A stretch of DNA of 10,482 nucleotides from Lysobacterales bacterium (GTDB taxonomy: Bacteria; Pseudomonadota; Gammaproteobacteria; Xanthomonadales; Xanthomonadaceae). The stretch is from assembly GCA_020442545.1 (NCBI GenBank), contig JAGRJX010000044.1:1-10482 (forward strand), read 5' to 3'. Positions 1 to 6,623 of this stretch are shown piece by piece (within the stretch, counting starts at the first letter, position 1; each line of letters opens with the position of its first letter). The position numbers and the translations under genes were made by a program. The notes under the pieces are model-generated. The model searched no databases. It was given only the letters and a program-made list of their open reading frames with translations, and was not told the DNA's origin.

Positions 1-710
1 TCCTCGACGGTGTGGTGCTCATCGACTTCCAGATCGCCCTCGCAGCGCAGTTCCAGCGCGAAGCCGCCGTGCGTGCCGATCTGCTCCAGCATGTGATCGA
101 AGAAGCCGATGCCGGTGCTGATTTCCGGGCGCGCGGCACGATCCAGGTCCACGCGGGCAAGGACGCGCGTTTCCCGCGTTTCGCGCCGGCATTCGGCGCG
201 CCGCGACGCGCCCAGGATGCGCGTGACGATCCCGTCCCAGCCCAGCCCGTCCGCACCGATCCGAAGTCCGCCGCAGCCCAGGTTGGCGGCCAGTTGCAGG
301 TCGGTTTCGCGATCGCCGATCACCCAACTGCCGGCTATGTCCACCGCGCGATGCCGCAGGTAGGGCAGCAGCATGCCGATACCCGGCTTGCGCGTCGGCG
401 TGCCATCGACCAGCTGGCTCTGGCCTTCAAGACTCTCGTCGACGTGCTCGGCTTCGAAGTGGATGCCTTGCGAGGTCAGCACCTGCTGCAACAGCCGATG
501 CGGGCCTTCGAACTGCTCGCGTGGGAAGGATTCGGTGCCAAGGCCGTCCTGATTGCTGACCATCACCAGCCGATAGCCGGCGTCCTGCAGACGCAGCAGA
601 GCCGGAACAACTCCATCAACCAGCGCCAGCTTGTCGAAGCGGTCGATCTGGAAATCGGACGGCTCCTTGATCAGCGTGCCGTCGCGGTCAATGAAGAGAT
701 AGCGCTTCAT
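1..710 (-). CDS. hisB: Bifunctional histidinol-phosphatase / imidazoleglycerol-phosphate dehydratase, 3'-truncated by the window edge
   Basis: HisB catalyses two cytoplasmic steps of histidine synthesis: dehydration of imidazoleglycerol phosphate and dephosphorylation of histidinol phosphate. The first 236 codons are present, with no stop before the edge. Residues 1 to about 160 form a HAD phosphatase: the nucleophile motif DRDGTL has Asp8 and Asp10, followed by VSNQDGLG (51-58), Lys108 in TRKPG and GDRETD (132-137). The dehydratase domain begins near residue 170 and shows GFFDHMLEQIGTHGG (202-216) and EHHTVE (231-236), the metal-binding histidines of the family. In E. coli HisB the stretch before RKP holds a CxH...CxC zinc loop. 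Here residues 84-108 contain no cysteine, which resembles the Xanthomonas protein as I remember it. The ATG at 710 overlaps the hisC stop (ATGA) and follows GAGGTGG, so translation is probably coupled. Identity is secure; the C-terminal third or so is missing from view. Confidence 0.95.
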   Translation of the reverse strand, partial: MKRYLFIDRDGTLIKEPSDFQIDRFDKLALVDGVVPALLRLQDAGYRLVMVSNQDGLGTESFPREQFEGPHRLLQQVLTSQGIHFEAEHVDESLEGQSQLVDGTPTRKPGIGMLLPYLRHRAVDIAGSWVIGDRETDLQLAANLGCGGLRIGADGLGWDGIVTRILGASRRAECRRETRETRVLARVDLDRAARPEISTGIGFFDHMLEQIGTHGGFALELRCEGDLEVDEHHTVE

Positions 711-721
711 GCCGCCACCTC
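707..721 (-). promoter_or_regulatory. hisC/hisB stop-start overlap with embedded ribosome binding site
   Basis: Read on the minus strand this is GAGGTGGCGGCATGA. It encodes the last residues of HisC (Glu-Val-Ala-Ala-stop), carries a Shine-Dalgarno sequence (GAGGTGG) and contains the hisB ATG overlapping the hisC TGA. Arrangement and spacing fit translational coupling. The same module, with one base different, recurs at the hisD/hisC junction. Confidence 0.75.
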
Positions 722-1792
722 GCCCAGCGCGGCTTCCAGCCGGCGGTTCTGCGATTCGCTGCCCACGCTGATGCGCAGCGCGTCGCCAAGCTGCGGCATG
801 CCGCGCACGTCACGCACCACGATGCCGGCCGCGAGCAGATGAGCCAGGGCGCGATCCGCCGCGCTGAACCGCACCAGCAGAAAGTTGCCGCCACCCGGAT
901 AGACCCGGCGCACCCCGGGCAGTGCCGCCAGGGATCCGGCAAGGCGCTCACGTTCGGCGCGGATCATCGCCACCCGCTGCCGGGTGATCGATTGCGAGGT
1001 ATCGGTCAGCGCGTCGTGCGCCAACGACACGGACGCCTGCGGCAGCGGGTATGGTGCCTGGCAGTTGCGCAGCACGTTGATCAGCGCTGGTGCCGCCAGG
1101 ACCGCTCCGACGCGGGTCGCCGCCAGACCGTGCGCCTTGGACAGGGTGCGCAGGATCACGAGGTTTGCATGGCGCTCCAGCAGTCGTACGCAACTCGGCT
1201 GGTCGCTGAACTCGATGTAGGCCTCGTCCACCACCAGAAGCGCGCGACCGGCAAGCGTGGCCGCCAGCGCCGCCACATCGTCCGGTCGCAGAGACTGACC
1301 GGTGGGATTGGCCGGCGAACACAAGAACACCAGCTTCGCGCTCCCCCGCCTCGCCCGATCGGATACCTCGTCGAGGTCACATCCGAACCCTTCGGCAGCG
1401 TCCTTCAGCGATACTTCCAGCAGCGGCGCGCCCTGCAGCCGGGCGCTAACCGCGTACATGCCGAACACCGGCGGACAGACCACGACGGCATCGCGACCCG
1501 GCCGGCACAGCGCCCGCACCAGCAGGTCGATTCCCTCGTCGCTGCCTCGCCCGAGCAGCAGCTGACTCGGATCGACGTCATACAGCGTCGCCATCGCCTG
1601 GCGCAGCGCCGCGGGCTGTGGCTCGGGATAGCGCCGCTGCGAACCGGACTGGTCTGCCGGATTCGGATACGGCGATTCATTGGCGTTCAGCCAGAGGTCT
1701 GCTGCGGCCATGACGGCATCGAACTCGCGCCGCGCCGACGAGTAGCCGGAAAAGCTGCGCAGGTCGTCACGAACCAGGTCCAGTACGTTCAT
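707..1792 (-). CDS. hisC: Histidinol-phosphate aminotransferase
   Basis: HisC is a PLP-dependent class I/II (fold type I) aminotransferase that converts imidazole acetol phosphate and glutamate to histidinol phosphate and 2-oxoglutarate. The protein has 361 residues, the usual length. Family marks are NANESPY near residues 36-42, GRGSDEGID (81-89), NPTG (162-165), DEAYIEF (189-195, with the Asp that contacts the pyridine nitrogen of PLP), the PLP-lysine motif RTLSKAHGLAATRVG (Lys219) and the substrate-binding Arg340 in ALRISVG. The ATG at 1792 overlaps the hisD stop by ATGA and has a strong GAGGTGG ribosome site. The 3' end overlaps hisB in the same way. Nothing looks broken. It is the third biosynthetic gene of a hisGDCB order typical of gammaproteobacteria. 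Confidence 0.97.
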   Translation of the reverse strand: MNVLDLVRDDLRSFSGYSSARREFDAVMAAADLWLNANESPYPNPADQSGSQRRYPEPQPAALRQAMATLYDVDPSQLLLGRGSDEGIDLLVRALCRPGRDAVVVCPPVFGMYAVSARLQGAPLLEVSLKDAAEGFGCDLDEVSDRARRGSAKLVFLCSPANPTGQSLRPDDVAALAATLAGRALLVVDEAYIEFSDQPSCVRLLERHANLVILRTLSKAHGLAATRVGAVLAAPALINVLRNCQAPYPLPQASVSLAHDALTDTSQSITRQRVAMIRAERERLAGSLAALPGVRRVYPGGGNFLLVRFSAADRALAHLLAAGIVVRDVRGMPQLGDALRISVGSESQNRRLEAALGEVAA

Positions 1793-1803
1793 GCAGCCAC
1801 CTC
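1789..1803 (-). promoter_or_regulatory. hisD/hisC stop-start overlap with embedded ribosome binding site
   Basis: On the minus strand this is GAGGTGGCTGCATGA: the end of HisD (Glu-Val-Ala-Ala-stop), a Shine-Dalgarno sequence and the hisC ATG overlapping the hisD TGA. It matches the hisC/hisB junction at 14 of 15 bases, so HisD and HisC end in the same four residues. Confidence 0.75.
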
Positions 1804-3105
1804 GACACCCTGGCGCTGCAGGCGCCGATCCACGGCGCGCGCATGCGCCTCAAGGCCTTCGGCGCGCGCCAGCGTGGCCGCGCACGGACCAATACGGCGC
1901 AGTCCCTGCTCGCTCACCGACTGCACGCTGATGCGCCGCTGGAAGCTGGCCACGGAAACGCCGCTCCATGCGCGCGCCGCACCTGCCGTCGGCAGGACGT
2001 GATTGGTGCCGCTGCAATAGTCGCCCAGCACTTCGGCGGCCCAGTCCCCCAGAAACACCGAACCGGCGGCGAAGACGGAAGGCAGCCAACGACGCGGCTC
2101 GCGCAGCGCAAGGATCAGGTGTTCCGGCGCATAGCGGTTGCTGACCACCATTGCGGTATCGATGTCCGGCATCAGCAGCAGCCGACTGTTGGCGAGCGAC
2201 TGCATCGCGATGGCGGCGCGTGGCAGGTCGCGCAACTGGAGCTCCAGTTCGCCAATCACGCATTGCAATATCCGAACACTGTCCGACAGCAACAGCACCT
2301 GGGAATCGGGGCCGTGCTCGGCCTGCGACAGCAGGTCTGCAGCCAGAAACGCCGGATTGGCACCGTCGTCGGCGATCACCAGTACCTCCGAAGGGCCGGC
2401 CGGCATGTCGATGGCCGGACCACCCGGTTCGGCAGCTACCTGCTGCTTGGCCGTGGTGACCCAGGCATTGCCGGGACCAAACAGCTTGTCGCAGCGCGGA
2501 ATCGTCGCCGTGCCGTAGGCCATCGCGGCGATGGCCTGCGCGCCGCCGATCCGATACACGCGGTCGAGTCCGCACAGGCTGGCAGTGAACAGCAGCGCAG
2601 GATCAACGCGCCCCTCGCGGTCCGGCGGCGTACACACCACGCGCTGTCGACAACCGGCCAGCGCGGCGGGTATGCCCAGCATCAGTACCGTGGACAGCAG
2701 TGGCGCGCTGCCGCCGGGAACGTATAGACCAACGCCATCGATGGCGCGGTTCAGGGTCTCGCAATGCACGCCCGCTGCAGTTTCCACCGACGCCAACGGC
2801 GTCGCCATGGTCGCTTCGTGGAAGGCGGTGATGCGCCCCGCCGCGTCACGAATCGCCTGCTTCAGCTCCCGCCCCAGTTCGGACCCGGCGACGAGCATGG
2901 CTGCCTGTGGCACCTCGAAGGCATCAAGTTCCACGCCGTCGAAGCGACGGCCGTAATCGCGAATGGCGCCGTCACCCTCACGGCGAACCGTGGCAAGGAT
3001 GTCCGCCACATCACGCTGCAATCCGGCATCGCGCTGCGACGGCGGGCGTCGCAGCATGGTGTCGCGCTCGCCCGGATCCAGTGCCGCCCAATCAACAATG
3101 TTCAT
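1789..3105 (-). CDS. hisD: Histidinol dehydrogenase
   Basis: HisD performs the last two steps of histidine synthesis, oxidising L-histidinol through the aldehyde to L-histidine with two NAD+ and a zinc ion. The 438-residue length is normal. Conserved stretches appear in order: YVPGGSAPLLSTVLM (128-142), GPGNAWVTTAKQ (210-221), IDMPAGPSEVLVIAD (232-246), LLSQAEHGPDSQ (258-269), APEHLIL (326-332), GDYCSGTNHVLPT (361-373) and GLEAHARAV (417-425). The expected zinc ligands are Gln261, His264, Asp362 and His421; the catalytic pair is Glu328-His329. All are present, so the enzyme should be active. The ATG at 3105 overlaps the hisG TGA, with GGAG farther upstream than usual. The 3' end overlaps hisC by four bases. 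Confidence 0.97.
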   Translation of the reverse strand: MNIVDWAALDPGERDTMLRRPPSQRDAGLQRDVADILATVRREGDGAIRDYGRRFDGVELDAFEVPQAAMLVAGSELGRELKQAIRDAAGRITAFHEATMATPLASVETAAGVHCETLNRAIDGVGLYVPGGSAPLLSTVLMLGIPAALAGCRQRVVCTPPDREGRVDPALLFTASLCGLDRVYRIGGAQAIAAMAYGTATIPRCDKLFGPGNAWVTTAKQQVAAEPGGPAIDMPAGPSEVLVIADDGANPAFLAADLLSQAEHGPDSQVLLLSDSVRILQCVIGELELQLRDLPRAAIAMQSLANSRLLLMPDIDTAMVVSNRYAPEHLILALREPRRWLPSVFAAGSVFLGDWAAEVLGDYCSGTNHVLPTAGAARAWSGVSVASFQRRISVQSVSEQGLRRIGPCAATLARAEGLEAHARAVDRRLQRQGVEVAA

Positions 3106-4010
3106 GGAAGCATCTGCTCCAGCGGCAACACCAGCAGCTGGCTGGCACCGGCCTGCTTCATCCGCTCCATCTGCTGCCAGGAGACCGCATCACGACACAG
3201 CGCCTTGATCGCCACGTCGTCACCGTCGCCATCCAGCGCCATCACGCTGGGCGGCTCGCCGTCGGGCAGCAGCGCCAGCAGTTCGGCCAGCTGGCTGCGA
3301 CGTGCATTCAGCATCAGCAGGCGGCTGTTACGTTGCCCCTGCGCTGCCAGCAGTCGTGCGCGAAGCTGTCGCGCCAGTTCGCTACGGGCGCCGGGCAGCT
3401 CGCAAGGCGGCGCCGCCAGCACCGCCTCGCTGCGCAGGATCACCTCCACCTCCCGCAACTGGTTGGCGTGCAGCGTGGCACCGCTCGAAACAAGGTCGCA
3501 GATCAGCTCGGCCTGACCCAGACGCGGCGCGATTTCCACCGAACCCGACAGGGTCACGATATCCGCCTGCACGTCGCGCGCGCGCAGCCAATCGCCGAGC
3601 AGCGCCGGATAGCTGGTGGCGATTCGCTGTCCGTCGAGTGATGCCGGCCCTTCGTAGGCCAGCTCATCGGGCACCGCCAACGACAAGCGACAACCGCCAA
3701 AACCCAGTGGCTGCCACTCCACCGGTGGGCGTTCCCGAGCCGCAGGCAGGGCCGCCGCGAATTCGCTCAGCACATTGCGACCGACCACGCCGAGATCACA
3801 CACGCCCTGAGCAATCAAGCCGGGGATGTCGTCGTCGCGGACCAGCAGCAGGTCGATGGGCTCGATTTCACCGCGGCAGAACAGGCGGTCGCGACTCTCC
3901 TGGAAACGTAGGCCAAGCCGCTCCAGGAGGTCGCGGGCGGGCGAGCCGAGACGGCCGGACTTCTGGATGGCGATGCGCAGCCGATCACGCTCGCGCTCGG
4001 GTCGATTCAT
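3102..4010 (-). CDS. hisG: ATP phosphoribosyltransferase, long form
   Basis: HisG catalyses the committed step of histidine synthesis, joining PRPP to ATP, and is normally feedback-inhibited by histidine. From the ATG at 4010 it has 302 residues, matching the long hexameric form with a C-terminal ACT-like regulatory domain (about residues 225-300), so it should not need HisZ. Marks are RIAIQKSGRL (12-21), LLVRDDDIPGLIAQGVCDLGVVG (55-77) and the PRPP-loop region CDLVSSGATLHANQLREVE (171-189). An in-frame ATG at 4061 would add 17 residues (MTASIRALRG...). I reject it because those bases form the arms of a hairpin (4029-4051) and family members begin close to the conserved RIAIQKSGRL. The ribosome site before 4010 is weak (TGGA). 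It lies 139 bases after the regulator gene and is overlapped at its 3' end by hisD. Confidence 0.95.
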   Translation of the reverse strand: MNRPERERDRLRIAIQKSGRLGSPARDLLERLGLRFQESRDRLFCRGEIEPIDLLLVRDDDIPGLIAQGVCDLGVVGRNVLSEFAAALPAARERPPVEWQPLGFGGCRLSLAVPDELAYEGPASLDGQRIATSYPALLGDWLRARDVQADIVTLSGSVEIAPRLGQAELICDLVSSGATLHANQLREVEVILRSEAVLAAPPCELPGARSELARQLRARLLAAQGQRNSRLLMLNARRSQLAELLALLPDGEPPSVMALDGDGDDVAIKALCRDAVSWQQMERMKQAGASQLLVLPLEQMLP

Positions 4011-4028
4011 GGGAATTCCAGCGTTGGA

Positions 4029-4051
4029 CAATCCGCGAAGGGCGCGGATTG
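4029..4051 (-). promoter_or_regulatory. Stem-loop in the hisG leader
   Basis: CAATCCGCG (4029-4037) and CGCGGATTG (4043-4051) form a perfect 9-bp stem with a 5-base loop. In the mRNA it ends 18 bases before the hisG ATG. No run of U follows, so it is not a standard terminator. It may stabilise or shield the 5' end of the hisG mRNA, or be a processing point between the regulator and the enzyme genes. The structure is visible; its role is inferred. Confidence 0.5.
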
Positions 4052-4149
4052 AGGCCGTCATGGCCTCGGTATGACGCGAAGACAGACGTGGTCGCCGTCA
4101 TGCAGTGCAGCACTTGATCAGCGTCGATCAGGCTGCGGGGAGAGCTGCC

Positions 4150-4533
4150 TCAATGTCGCTCGTCGTTGGCCGGCCGGCCATCCTTCAGCGCGTGGGAAAA
4201 CGCCGGATGTCCCGCTGCGGCCAGCCGCCGTGCGGCCACGCGGTAACCGCCCTCGCCCTGGCCGAGGCAGCGGGCGACGCGACCGATGGTGGTTGCGCTC
4301 ACGCCGCTCACGTCATGGATGCTGCGATAAGCCATGCCGGCAGTCAGTGGTGCCACCACGCGCCAGCGATCGGACATGGCCTCAAGCTCGGCAGGCGTAC
4401 ACAGATCACGCAGGAACGCAGCCATTTCTTCGTGCCCGCGCAGCGCGCACAGCGCATCGCACAGGTCTTCCAGTGCATCGGTCTGATCGACTTGGGATTC
4501 GGTGGATCGGGTCGGCAGGGCACGGCGTTTCAC
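4150..4533 (-). CDS. hisR: TrpR-family (YerC/YecD-type) regulator, probable histidine-responsive repressor of the his operon
   Basis: This 127-residue cytoplasmic protein has the all-helical TrpR fold. LCTPAELEAMSDRWRVVAPLTAGMAY (44-69) matches the TrpR region before the reading head. RSIHDVSGVSATTIGRVARCL (70-90) is the helix-turn-helix, parallel to the TrpR segment containing GAGIATITR. It begins with GTG; AGGA six bases upstream supports that start. It is the first gene of the his transcription unit, 139 bases before hisG, and a TrpR-like palindrome lies 38 bases upstream. I recall that comparative genomics names a protein in this position HisR, a proposed histidine-binding repressor, in Xanthomonadales. 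The family is clear. The ligand is an inference from context, and tryptophan cannot be excluded. The name should not be confused with the E. coli tRNA-His gene hisR. The tail after residue 105 is charged and probably disordered. Confidence 0.88.
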   Translation of the reverse strand: MKRRALPTRSTESQVDQTDALEDLCDALCALRGHEEMAAFLRDLCTPAELEAMSDRWRVVAPLTAGMAYRSIHDVSGVSATTIGRVARCLGQGEGGYRVAARRLAAAGHPAFSHALKDGRPANDERH

Positions 4534-4570
4534 GGAAGATCCTGGTGCCGGTCGATAGCCGGTGTGAGTG

Positions 4571-4611
4571 AATGTATTAATATGCTAATACATGATAACG
4601 CAGCCATGCAA
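4571..4611 (-). promoter_or_regulatory. Candidate promoter of the his operon, overlapping the operator
   Basis: Two weak sigma-70 arrangements read leftward. One is TTATCA (4598-4593) with TACATT (4576-4571), spacer 16. The other is TTGCAT (4611-4606) with TAGCAT (4587-4582), spacer 18. Each overlaps the palindrome, so a bound repressor would block polymerase. I cannot choose between them from sequence alone. Confidence 0.4.
4572..4593. promoter_or_regulatory. Probable operator for the TrpR-like regulator
   Basis: The arms ATGTATTA (4572-4579) and TAATACAT (4586-4593) form a perfect 8-bp inverted repeat with a 6-bp centre. The inner 18 bases, GTATTAATATGCTAATAC, align without gaps with the E. 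coli Trp operator core GTACTAGTTAACTAGTAC: the same ends (GTA/TAC), the same TA at each half-site and the same length. The site is AT-rich in GC-rich surroundings and lies 38 bases upstream of the regulator start, where it would overlap a promoter. This supports autoregulation and repression of hisGDCB. Binding is inferred. Confidence 0.75.
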
Positions 4612-4702
4612 TCACTCGATCTGGCGCAGCCCCATTGGCACCGGCGGTCGGCCACCACCGCGCACCCGATTCCACCCCGAGCGCTAGCAGGTTATTGTTG
4701 CG

Positions 4703-6610
4703 ATGACAGGGGAGTTCATGATCGACCAGCAAACGCCAACCGCGCCCAACGACCGCCAGTACCGAACCCGAAGCGCATTCGATGCGCGCCTTCTCCCGGC
4801 CATCGCGGCCCTGCTCCTGGTCCTGTCGGCGCTGCCCATCGCAACGGCCTACAGTCGCCAGCTCGCGACTCCGACGGCCGGACACGACACGGCATTGATC
4901 GAGCCGCTGCGGCTTCTGCATGAGCGCGGAGCGCGACTCACGCTGGACGAGGCGCGGTCGGAACTTGCCGAAGGCCGGTTCGAGCGCAACGACCATCCCG
5001 CCGGCAACTACGGCTTCCGCCCGGAAGGCATGTGGTTCCACCTGCGCCTGCGCAACCCCGGCATTGAGGACCCCAACTGGCTGCTGATGGTCAACTACCC
5101 GCTGATCGACTATCTCGAGGTCTACATCATCACTGCCGACGGCAACGTCAGCCACCGCCGCTCCGGTGACCGGGTAGCTTTCGCGGAACGCGCGATACCC
5201 ATGCGCGAGCCGAACTTCGCCCTGTCGCTACCACCGGGCGAAGTGGTGGAGGTGTTCCTGCGTGCAGAATCGCAGAGCTCGATGCAGGTGCCGTTGGTGG
5301 TCGCCCCAGCTGCTGACTTTCTTGCCGACCGCATTCCCGGCAACCAGGCGCTTGGCATGTACTACGGCGTACTGGCTGCACTCGGTCTTTACAACCTGAT
5401 CCTCCACCTTTCAGTGCGCGACCGCATATTCCTCTGGTACGTAGTCTACCTCGTCAGCTTCGGCATTCTGGTGGCGGTACTCAACGGTCTGGCCTTCCAG
5501 TATCTGTGGCCGGCTTTCCCGGACTTCGGCAACCGCTTCCTGATCGTCAGCATCCCGCTGGCCTTGATGGCAATGCTGCAGTTTTCGCGGCGTTTCCTCG
5601 AAACGGATCGCCACGCGCCGCGCCTGCATCGACTGATCAACTGGACGATGCTGGCGCTGCTGGCCGAATCCATCGCCGCGCTGTTCCTCAGCTACCGCAC
5701 CTGCGTGCTGGTAGAGACGGCATCGGTCTTCATCGTCACTCCGCTGGTGCTGCTGGCAGCTTTTCGGGTACTGCCTCGCTATCGACCCGCGCGCTACTTC
5801 CTGTTGGCCTGGAGCACACTGCTGATCAGCCTGATCGTGTATTCGGCGGTGTCCTTCGGCTACCTGCCCAAGCAGCCGCTCACCGAATACAGCGTGCAGA
5901 TCGGCTCCGCACTGGAGATGGTGCTGCTGTCTTTCGCTCTCGCCTACCGCTTCAACCTGCTGAAGGCCGAGAACGAGCGCATCCAGAGCGACGCGCGCGA
6001 GCAACTGGAGTCACGCGTCCGTGCCCGCACCTACGAGCTCGATGCCACCCTCAAACGCCTGGAAGACGCCAACCGTCGGCTGGAGGATTTCAGCCGGCGC
6101 GACGGCCTGACCAACGTCTACAACCGCCGACATCTCGATCACCTGCTGCAGCAGGCGCTGACCGACGCGCACGACCACGCACATCCGCTGGCGCTGATGC
6201 TGCTCGATGTCGATCACTTCAAGCAGATCAACGACCGCCACGGACACCTTGCCGGCGATGACTGCCTGCGTGCGGTGGCGCGATGCTGCCGGGAAATGCT
6301 CAGCGGAAGCGAAGGGACGGTGGCACGCTACGGCGGCGAGGAGTTCGTGGTGCTGCTGCCATCAACCGGTCTCGATGCCGCGCAGCGCCTCGCCGAAGCA
6401 CTGCGCGAGCGCATCGAAAGGCTGCTGATCAACGTCGACGGCCGCACCATCCCGCTGACTATCAGCATCGGGCTGCATTGCGCTGCGGCGAATGCCCTTC
6501 CCCTGAGCGGCAAAGACCTGATCGCCGCGGCCGACGAGGCCCTCTACAGGGCCAAGCAGGACGGGCGCAATCGGGTGCAGCTCTGCGCGGCATCGGCAAC
6601 CGGCAGTTGA
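4703..6610 (+). CDS. Membrane diguanylate cyclase with 7TMR-DISM sensor (DISMED2-7TM-coiled coil-GGDEF)
   Basis: It is predicted to make cyclic di-GMP from two GTP at the inner membrane in response to an unknown periplasmic signal. In the 635 residues I see a signal peptide or anchor (about 30-50), a periplasmic 7TMR-DISMED2-like beta domain (about 64-205) and seven hydrophobic helices (about 216-236, 242-265, 276-297, 311-331, 334-356, 365-385 and 398-418). A coiled coil (about 420-465) and a GGDEF domain (about 466-630) follow. The active-site motif is GGEEF (544-548), an accepted active variant. Asp502, Asn510 and Asp519 match the metal- and guanine-binding residues of PleD. The product-inhibition RxxD site is absent (GSEG at 535-538). 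ATG at 4703 is the longest start; ATG at 4718 follows GGGGAG closely and is an alternative. It is divergent from the his operon and ends 13 bases from the converging lyase gene. The signal and target are unknown. Confidence 0.9.
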   Translation: MTGEFMIDQQTPTAPNDRQYRTRSAFDARLLPAIAALLLVLSALPIATAYSRQLATPTAGHDTALIEPLRLLHERGARLTLDEARSELAEGRFERNDHPAGNYGFRPEGMWFHLRLRNPGIEDPNWLLMVNYPLIDYLEVYIITADGNVSHRRSGDRVAFAERAIPMREPNFALSLPPGEVVEVFLRAESQSSMQVPLVVAPAADFLADRIPGNQALGMYYGVLAALGLYNLILHLSVRDRIFLWYVVYLVSFGILVAVLNGLAFQYLWPAFPDFGNRFLIVSIPLALMAMLQFSRRFLETDRHAPRLHRLINWTMLALLAESIAALFLSYRTCVLVETASVFIVTPLVLLAAFRVLPRYRPARYFLLAWSTLLISLIVYSAVSFGYLPKQPLTEYSVQIGSALEMVLLSFALAYRFNLLKAENERIQSDAREQLESRVRARTYELDATLKRLEDANRRLEDFSRRDGLTNVYNRRHLDHLLQQALTDAHDHAHPLALMLLDVDHFKQINDRHGHLAGDDCLRAVARCCREMLSGSEGTVARYGGEEFVVLLPSTGLDAAQRLAEALRERIERLLINVDGRTIPLTISIGLHCAAANALPLSGKDLIAAADEALYRAKQDGRNRVQLCAASATGS

Positions 6611-6623
6611 CGACGTCGAAACG

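Noticed and set aside
12..842. Plus-strand frame of 276 codons at the left edge
   Set aside because: It is antisense to hisB, whose HAD and dehydratase motifs are clear on the minus strand.
839..2727. Long plus-strand open frames opposite hisC and hisD
   Set aside because: They are frame shadows without recognisable domains. The minus-strand frames encode complete enzymes with all catalytic residues.
4011..4061. N-terminal extension of HisG from the ATG at 4061
   Set aside because: The extra residues fall on hairpin DNA and are not family-like; family members start near the ATG at 4010.
3987..4101. Possible 38-codon leader peptide before and into hisG (minus strand, ATG at 4101)
   Set aside because: It has only two histidines, no His run and no ribosome site, and it overlaps the hisG start. 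It does not fit a his attenuator.
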